Positions 58,411 to 64,000 of a DNA stretch of 64,000 nucleotides are shown one piece after another. Numbering within the stretch: the stretch's first letter is position 1; every line of letters starts with the position of its first letter. The position numbers and the translations under genes are program-made. This DNA comes from Flaveria trinervia (taxonomy: Eukaryota > Streptophyta > Magnoliopsida > Asterales > Asteraceae). Location: positions 37,436,503-37,500,502 of the forward strand of contig CM046454.1 of NCBI GenBank assembly GCA_025506515.1. The letters run 5' to 3'. The notes below the pieces were generated by a model. It was not told the DNA's origin and did no database searches. It worked only from the letters and a program-made list of their open reading frames with translations.

Positions 58411-59066
58411 CATCAGACATTCTGAAATCTTTTCTATGCCACAAATTTCATCCGATTCTCATTCTAAGCATACCCAAACACATATCTAACATACTAAGGC
58501 CATATAAGCACGCTAAACATTGTCACTAACCCATAATCAACACTATAACATGCATACATACATACAACATTCGTACATAAAGCTGTAAGCCCACGGTTTC
58601 TTTAAAATGTTTACTTAATATGCATAATAGCCCTAAATCAGTTGAAAATCTGTAAAAGAGGGGTTCTAGAAACTCACCTTGAGCAGCTTTTGAACAACAC
58701 TCTTCCCGTTCAAGACCCACCTTCGATTCAGCTCTTGAATCCCGAAAACAAACACTAAACACCAAGAACTTCGGTCAAGAACTCAATACTCAACTGAAAT
58801 CGAGCTCAAACAAGAGAAGACTTACCTTTTTTAGCTTCTTCTTCCTCTTTCTCTCTCTAGAACCAGGCTCTCTCTCTCTCTATTCTTCTTTTTCCGAGAT
58901 CAAGCAGCTTTCTGCTTGATATAGGTGACCATGCCCTTAAATATCTTAAAATAATAAGATTTTTACTTTGTACACTTTATCCCCTCCATTTGTGCACAAT
59001 TTCTATTCTTTCTATTTAGTTTCTTTTCCTTTCGTTTAAGTGGAAATTTCGGGGTGTTACAATCAG

Positions 59067-59506
59067 TTATCATAAAAATTAAATTTTAAATCATTTATAA
59101 AAATTGACATAGTTTAAATATAAGGGTGTAAACACATTTTTATATTTATTTGTAAAATTATGATTTTAAACAATAGCGTTTGAACCAATTATAATTTTAG
59201 TGTTCTAAATTATTATTTAAAGTCTATAAAAATAAACTAAATATAACATTTGTTTTGCAAAATATTAAAGTATTTAAAAAATAAATTTAAAAAAATTAAA
59301 TTAAGGACTTTGAAAATAAATAAAGTTCAAAAATTGATTTTAATAATTTTTTGAAATTTTTTATATATTTTTAAAGCCTGAAAAAGCTTTAAAAAATAAT
59401 AGAGGTTGTCAGGTTCAAACCCGGGACCTTAGGTATTGGATGTGTATGTGTAACCGGTAAACCAAGGTCATGATCGTGTCATGGAATAAGTTTTATATTA
59501 TAATAA
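59067..59506. other. AT-rich flank with a B-box-like sequence
   Basis: Mostly AT-rich. At about 59,410-59,430 GGTTCAAACCCGGGACC resembles a tRNA/SINE B box, but no A box or tRNA fold is recognisable. Confidence 0.4.
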
Positions 59507-60200
59507 TGTTAGGACCATGTATGTACAGAGTACTAACTGATTAGCGCGTATACTGGATCAAATAGTGCGGAATCCTATTTGATTGTCGATCCAATCAGTG
59601 AGAACGCAGTTCAGATCAATCTAACGATTAAAGAAACGTTAAGAACGATTAGAACGAGATAAACTGCTATCTATGAACTTGGAACAGGTTTTCTTGAGTC
59701 TCTAGACGGCTAGGGTACGATTATGTGCGTAGGTATTCAAATTGTTACGTTTTTCCACGAATTAGGTGGTATTTATAGGTTAGGGTCTTCCAATTGTACG
59801 ACTGAACCATTAGCATGGTTCAGTCGTGCGATTGAATCATCCGACTGATCCGTCCGCATGACTGAAGGTTTAGTTGTGCGATTGAGCCAATCTTATGTCT
59901 CAATCGTGCGACTGATCCAGACTCCTGGTTCAGTCGTGCGACTGGTCCATTAGCATGAAGTATTCATGCGTATGGTCCATTAGCATGGCCCATTTGCATG
60001 AGGACTTTATACGATTAAGTTTGAACACGTTTCTCAATCATTATTGACTAAGAATTATGTACAACAACCACAAACCTATATAGTTAGTTTACTATAATTT
60101 ATCACACAATAAAAAATGAAACATTAAAAATCATAAGCATCAATCACATATTGTATTTCATTCATACCCATTCCTTACATATATGTAAGACATAATAGAC
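59507..60200 (-). repeat. Family-4 LTR, interrupted by element G
   Basis: Starts TGTTAGGACC and follows the 30,545-31,261 solo LTR along its length, including CTATAAATACC (minus strand) and the CAGTCGTGCGACTG cluster (59,795-59,960). It stops at TAATAGAC where G begins. The missing last ~50 bp should lie beyond G, outside the window. Confidence 0.85.
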
Positions 60201-60913
60201 TGTTGGACCAAAAGAACCAATAAGCCAGATCAGAAAAACCTTTAAGTCCCACAGACATCAAAACAACTAAAGTGGTCTACAAAAGCTGAAGACAAAGTCT
60301 GAAGACAAAGTCTGAAGACAAAGTCTGAAGACAAAGTCTGAAGACAACAGCTGAAGACAAAGTCTGAAGACAACATCTGAAGACAAAGTCTGAAGACAAC
60401 TGCTGAAGACAAAGTCTGAAGACCAAGTTCTCAGAAGTTGTCACAACAGCTGAAGTAGTTCTCTTCAGTAGTTGTGATGGTTTACTTTTCAGTAATTTGT
60501 AATCAGTAGTTTTATATTATGTAAAACATCTGAAGTTCTTACACATAAGATATTATAACTTCAGTAGTTGTAATGTTAGCTTGTACTTAGCTTTTTGTGA
60601 AGGTGTCCTCAGTTTTTGTGGACATCTTTAGTAGTTTAGTTTACTTTCAGTTGTTTGTATAAATCAGTTAGTTGTCACTATTAAGTGACGTCAGCTGATG
60701 TCACATTCCTTTATAAAAGGAATGTTGACCTAATTTCTTTGTAACTGAAGCGTGTGCGTGAATGAAAACATTCTCTTTGCTGAAAATTTTCTCTCTCTAT
60801 AACCATCACTGTTTGATTGAATAATATTATTCTTGCTTAAATTTCGTCTAATTCTTGTGCTATTCCGCTGCAAATCTTAATCTAATTGATCAAACTAGAT
60901 CCCGATCCTTTCA
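60201..60913 (+). repeat. 5' LTR of element G
   Basis: 713 bp from TGTTGGACC to GATCCTTTCA. At about 60,285-60,425 the word GAAGACAAAGTCT repeats many times in tandem. CAGTAGTT words follow. TTTATAAAA near 60,710 is the likely TATA box. Confidence 0.9.
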
Positions 60914-60915
60914 AA

Positions 60916-60927
60916 TGGTATCAGAGC
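60916..60927 (+). promoter_or_regulatory. Primer-binding site of G
   Basis: TGGTATCAGAGC, two bases after the LTR end. Confidence 0.9.
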
Positions 60928-61144
60928 AGGTTAATCATTGATCGATTTAACAATTGATCATTGAAACTGCTCTTTTGATATCTAAGTTTGATCGAATTAG
61001 CAAATTTGCAAGAATTGGTTATGGAGTTTGATTTTCTGTTGCTTCTGGTGAATTAATTTGAGATTCGTCTTGTTTAAAACTGTGTTGTTGAGTTTTTGAG
61101 CTAGATCTGTTAAAATCTCATTGAACCTGTTTGAATTGGTGAAA

Positions 61145-62640
61145 ATGGTTACATCAATCAATGATCCTCACAATACTGGCTCCTCAACAAAGCATCCAAT
61201 GCTTGTTAGGAGTGAGTATAACATATGGCAACGTCGAATGCTCCATCACCTATCTGTCAACAGTTCAGGTTGTTGGAAATCTGTGGTTCATGGACCGTAT
61301 AAGCCTCTGGTGAGTAATCCAGAAACCAATGAGATGGTTCCGAAAAAGAAAGAGCAATACTCAGATGAAGATCTGTAACTGTTTGAAATTGATGCTAAAG
61401 CCCATGGAATTCTGTCCATGGCACTGCCTAATGAAATCTATTATGGACTTATGCATCATGAAACTGCTCATGACCTCTGGGTTGCTCTGAAAGAACAATT
61501 TGGAGGAACTTATGAGGTCTTGGCAAACAATAGAGAGATCCTTACCCAGCAATATGAGACATTCTCTCATAGAAAGGGTGAGTCACTGACTCAACAGTTG
61601 AGCGATTTTCCTGTTTGATATCTGAGTTAAAAATGGTTAAACATGAATATACAAACAGTCAGATGAACAACAGATTCCTCAAATCCCTGCCTAAGAGATG
61701 GGACACATATATACTATTGTCCTACGCTCCAGTGCAAATCTGGATAATCTATCTCTCACCCAACTTCATGGGAAACTGTTAACATTTGAAAAAGAGATAT
61801 AACACAAAAGGAAACTGGCTTAATCTGGGAAGCTCACTGATGATTTTGTACCAGGGAATACTGCTCTGGTCGGTTATGAGTCAGAATATGCTGCATTTGA
61901 AAGTTCTTATGATGAGCATATAGATTTCTCTTGAAACAGTGGAGATCCTGCTTTTGTTGGTGTTGATAGTAATTCAGGGTGTAGTAGTGATAATTTGTGC
62001 TTTTTGATGGATGATTTGAAAGGAATTGCTGATGATGATCTGGAAGAGATGGATATTTTGAGCCAAATGGCATTAATCAATATTGGATCTCAAAAGTTTT
62101 ACAAAAGGACAGGTAGAAAATTCCCTGGTCTCTCTGGAAAAACCAAAGTTGGTTTGACAAGAGTAAGTTGACGTGTCACAAGTGCCATAGACTTGGACAT
62201 TTTGCAAGAGAGTGTAGATCATCTGGATCTAACTCTTCTGCACCCTTTGTGAGCTTTCCATGCAATAGCTCACAAAACAAAGGGCAACATTCTACCAGTT
62301 CTGGTCATCATTCACAAATTCAATCATCTCCTGCATATTTTGTCCCTCAAGGTCAAATGCCATATCTTTATCCCTGTTTTTACATGCCTCAGTCCAATTA
62401 GGTTCGTGTACCCATATCTCAACAATCCCATGCCCTACCTGAGCCTCAACCATCTCAATGAAATCAACAATCTCAATCTCAATCACATCCAAGCTTTTTC
62501 ACACCCGGAGTTGTTGACTGGAGTAGCTTACTAGATGATCTTTCTGGTTATTCTGAACAAGTGTTTTGCGGTGCTGGTCAACATGGTGGTGAAAATCCTT
62601 TTGGAAATCTTGCTCTTATGGCCCTGGAGTCTACTGATGG
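61145..62640 (+). pseudogene. gag: gag of element G
   Basis: ATG at 61,145 (MVTSINDPHNTGS) matches the start in C; an in-frame upstream Met at 61,121 is less likely. A stop at 61,376-61,378 (after EDL) interrupts the frame; it continues at 61,379-61,618 (ALPNEIYYGLMHHETAHDLW, QQYETFSHRKGES) and further in broken frames. An intact knuckle, CHKCHRLGHFAREC, is near 62,175-62,215, after a 1-nt shift. A Ser/Gln/Pro-rich part follows. Confidence 0.87.
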
Positions 62641-64000
62641 TTCATGCTCAAATGCATCATCATCATAGGTACCACATGTATCTTCTGAGGCTAAGGTCAA
62701 GTTGTGTTCTGAGTCATGCATAGTTGCTTTTGTCTTAATTAGAGAAGAAAATGTAGCTTTAATAATCAAAATCTTGACCTAGAGAAAGTGATTTCCAAAA
62801 GAAAGACTGAGTTTGGGTCTGTATTAAAGGAAAAAGATGATGAGATTTACAAATTAAAATGCCAAATCACTGATGAAAAGGCAAAGGTAGAGGTAATCTT
62901 AGAGAATCATAAGAATCTCAAAGAAACACTTGCAGCTACTCAAGTAGAGTGTGAACGCTGGGTAACATCCTGCAAGGGGTTTGAAATGCTTCTCAGTAAG
63001 CAAACAACTTCAAATGTGAAGTTTGGGATTGGGTATAATCACACTGTACCTCCTACAGATTTTACTCCCAAGACAGAAGTAAAATGAAGGTGAAAGCAAT
63101 TCCCAAACCACATCATCATGTGTCTCATCCTCAAGTGATAATGCAAAATTACAGGATGAAGTCAGTAATAGTACCTCAGCTAATCAATCTGCTGATGGTC
63201 TCACTGCTGATAAACACATGATCAAAGAAAAGCTGAGCACTTCAGGTGTTGTCTCACAAAGTATTCAAAGTACTGAAGAGCAAGTAACAACACCTGAAGA
63301 ACATTTCAAACCAAATGAAAACAAACATGGTTTGACAATTGCTGAAGAGTCTATCAGGAAACCCAAAAGTACTGATAGAAAACTTCTGAAGAACAAGTCT
63401 TGAGTTGTTACAAATCCTTCGGTACTTAACATAAGTACTGAGAGGAAGAAAGTACTGAAGAACACACCTTCAGTAGTTTCATCTTCTTCAGCAGTTAAAC
63501 AACTAAAGATGAAGAAAAAGCCATGTGAAATATGTGGTCTATTCAATCATCTCACTGATGAATGTTGGTACAGAAAGGGTTCAAAATTCAACAAAGATAA
63601 AATCATTAAAAAGAAAATTACTAAAATGAAAGATGAATTTGAAACCAAGTTTGTGCTACAATTATCTCAATCTGATAATACAAAGTTCTTACAAAAATCT
63701 AAAAAGAAGGAAGGGGTTTATCATAAAACAGCTAAAAATATTCCTCATGGAATATCAAAATACCAGGAACCAATCAATAACAAGTACTGATGTGTCTGTT
63801 GAACTGAAGGCTTTAACCATCAATCAGACACAACTTGTTATAATGGTTCAACATCTGTTGGGGAGAGTTAACCAAATAGATGTACCTGTGATTAAACCAC
63901 TGAAAAGGAAAACTAAGCCAAAATCAAAGGAATCCTTTTCAGGACCATCTTCACCTTCAAAGGCTGTTAATCATGACAAACCATGTGGAGAATCTCAAGT
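62641..64000 (+). pseudogene. gag-pro linker of G with intact second knuckle
   Basis: Frames 62,788-63,087 (coiled-coil-like, then GIGYNHTVPPTDFTPK), 63,218-63,403 and 63,509-63,790. The second knuckle CEICGLFNHLTDEC lies at about 63,524-63,565. Between 63,405 and 63,500 the coding sequence carries AAGTACTGAAG, CTTCAGTAGTTTC and similar family-1 LTR words. Runs off the window. Confidence 0.75.

Larger units (their letters stand above)
55054..59061 (-). mobile_element. 4-kb repeat-rich unit I, probably a long solo LTR
   Basis: Bounded by ATCAG (55,049-55,053 and 59,062-59,066). Ends are TGTAAGGCCCCG and CGGGGTGTTACA. Read on the minus strand it begins TGTAACACCCCG, typical of long LTRs of plant Ty3/gypsy elements. 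No gag or pol sequence is visible. Much of it is tandem repeat at three scales. It could be a very long solo LTR or a non-autonomous element. Confidence 0.72.
60201..64000 (+). mobile_element. Copia element G (family 1), 5' part
   Basis: 5' LTR, PBS, gag and gag-pro linker of a plus-strand element; the window ends before protease. It is inserted in the family-4 LTR. Gag closely resembles C. Frameshifts and stops are already present. Confidence 0.9.

Noticed and set aside
59399..59440. tRNA gene or SINE
   Set aside because: Only a B-box-like GGTTCAAACCC is present; no A box, cloverleaf or poly-A tail was found.

Overview
This window is eukaryotic, nuclear plant DNA. It is AT-rich, full of LTR retrotransposons primed from the plant initiator tRNA-Met (TGGTATCAGAGC primer sites), and holds one recognisable host gene: a three-exon xyloglucan endotransglucosylase/hydrolase (XTH) at 49,914-51,546. 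The extra open reading frame after pol in several Ty1/copia elements resembles, from memory, one common in daisy-family (Asteraceae) copia elements, so an Asteraceae-type eudicot is my best guess, not a demonstrated one.

Layout. 1-3,984 is the 3' part of a family-1 copia element (A, + strand). 3,985-34,489 is one minus-strand copia element (E) split by later insertions: B (5,973-10,669), F (13,146-15,520), D (17,693-29,978) and a solo LTR (30,545-31,261). Four of these junctions show exact 5-bp target duplications (GCCTA, TTGTT, AATTC, GTATG), and E reads continuously across each once the insert is removed. A probably inserted into E as well. 34,523 to about 46,803 is a near-complete minus-strand family-1 element (C), missing the far end of its 5' LTR. 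46,804-55,053 is lower-copy DNA with a Harbinger-like MITE, the XTH gene, a CACTA-like remnant in XTH intron 2, and old LTR debris. 55,054-59,061 is a 4-kb unit flanked by ATCAG duplications and built largely of tandem repeats (I). 59,507-60,200 is an LTR related to the 30.5-kb solo LTR, interrupted by family-1 element G (60,201 to the window end).

How the parts work together. The autonomous copia elements share one plan: LTR, PBS, gag with a CCHC knuckle, a long gag-pro linker with a second CCHC knuckle, protease, integrase, reverse transcriptase/RNase H, a non-coding spacer, an extra ORF3, polypurine tract, LTR. All copies are broken by stops, frameshifts or deletions, so mobility would need help from elsewhere.

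Most notable. Each LTR family carries its own short palindromic motif in arrays. In families 1 and 3 the same motif recurs in three places of one element (LTR, gag-pro linker, pol-ORF3 spacer). In element B the LTR array consists of six 26-nt hairpins whose arms covary, and its second zinc knuckle has been triplicated.
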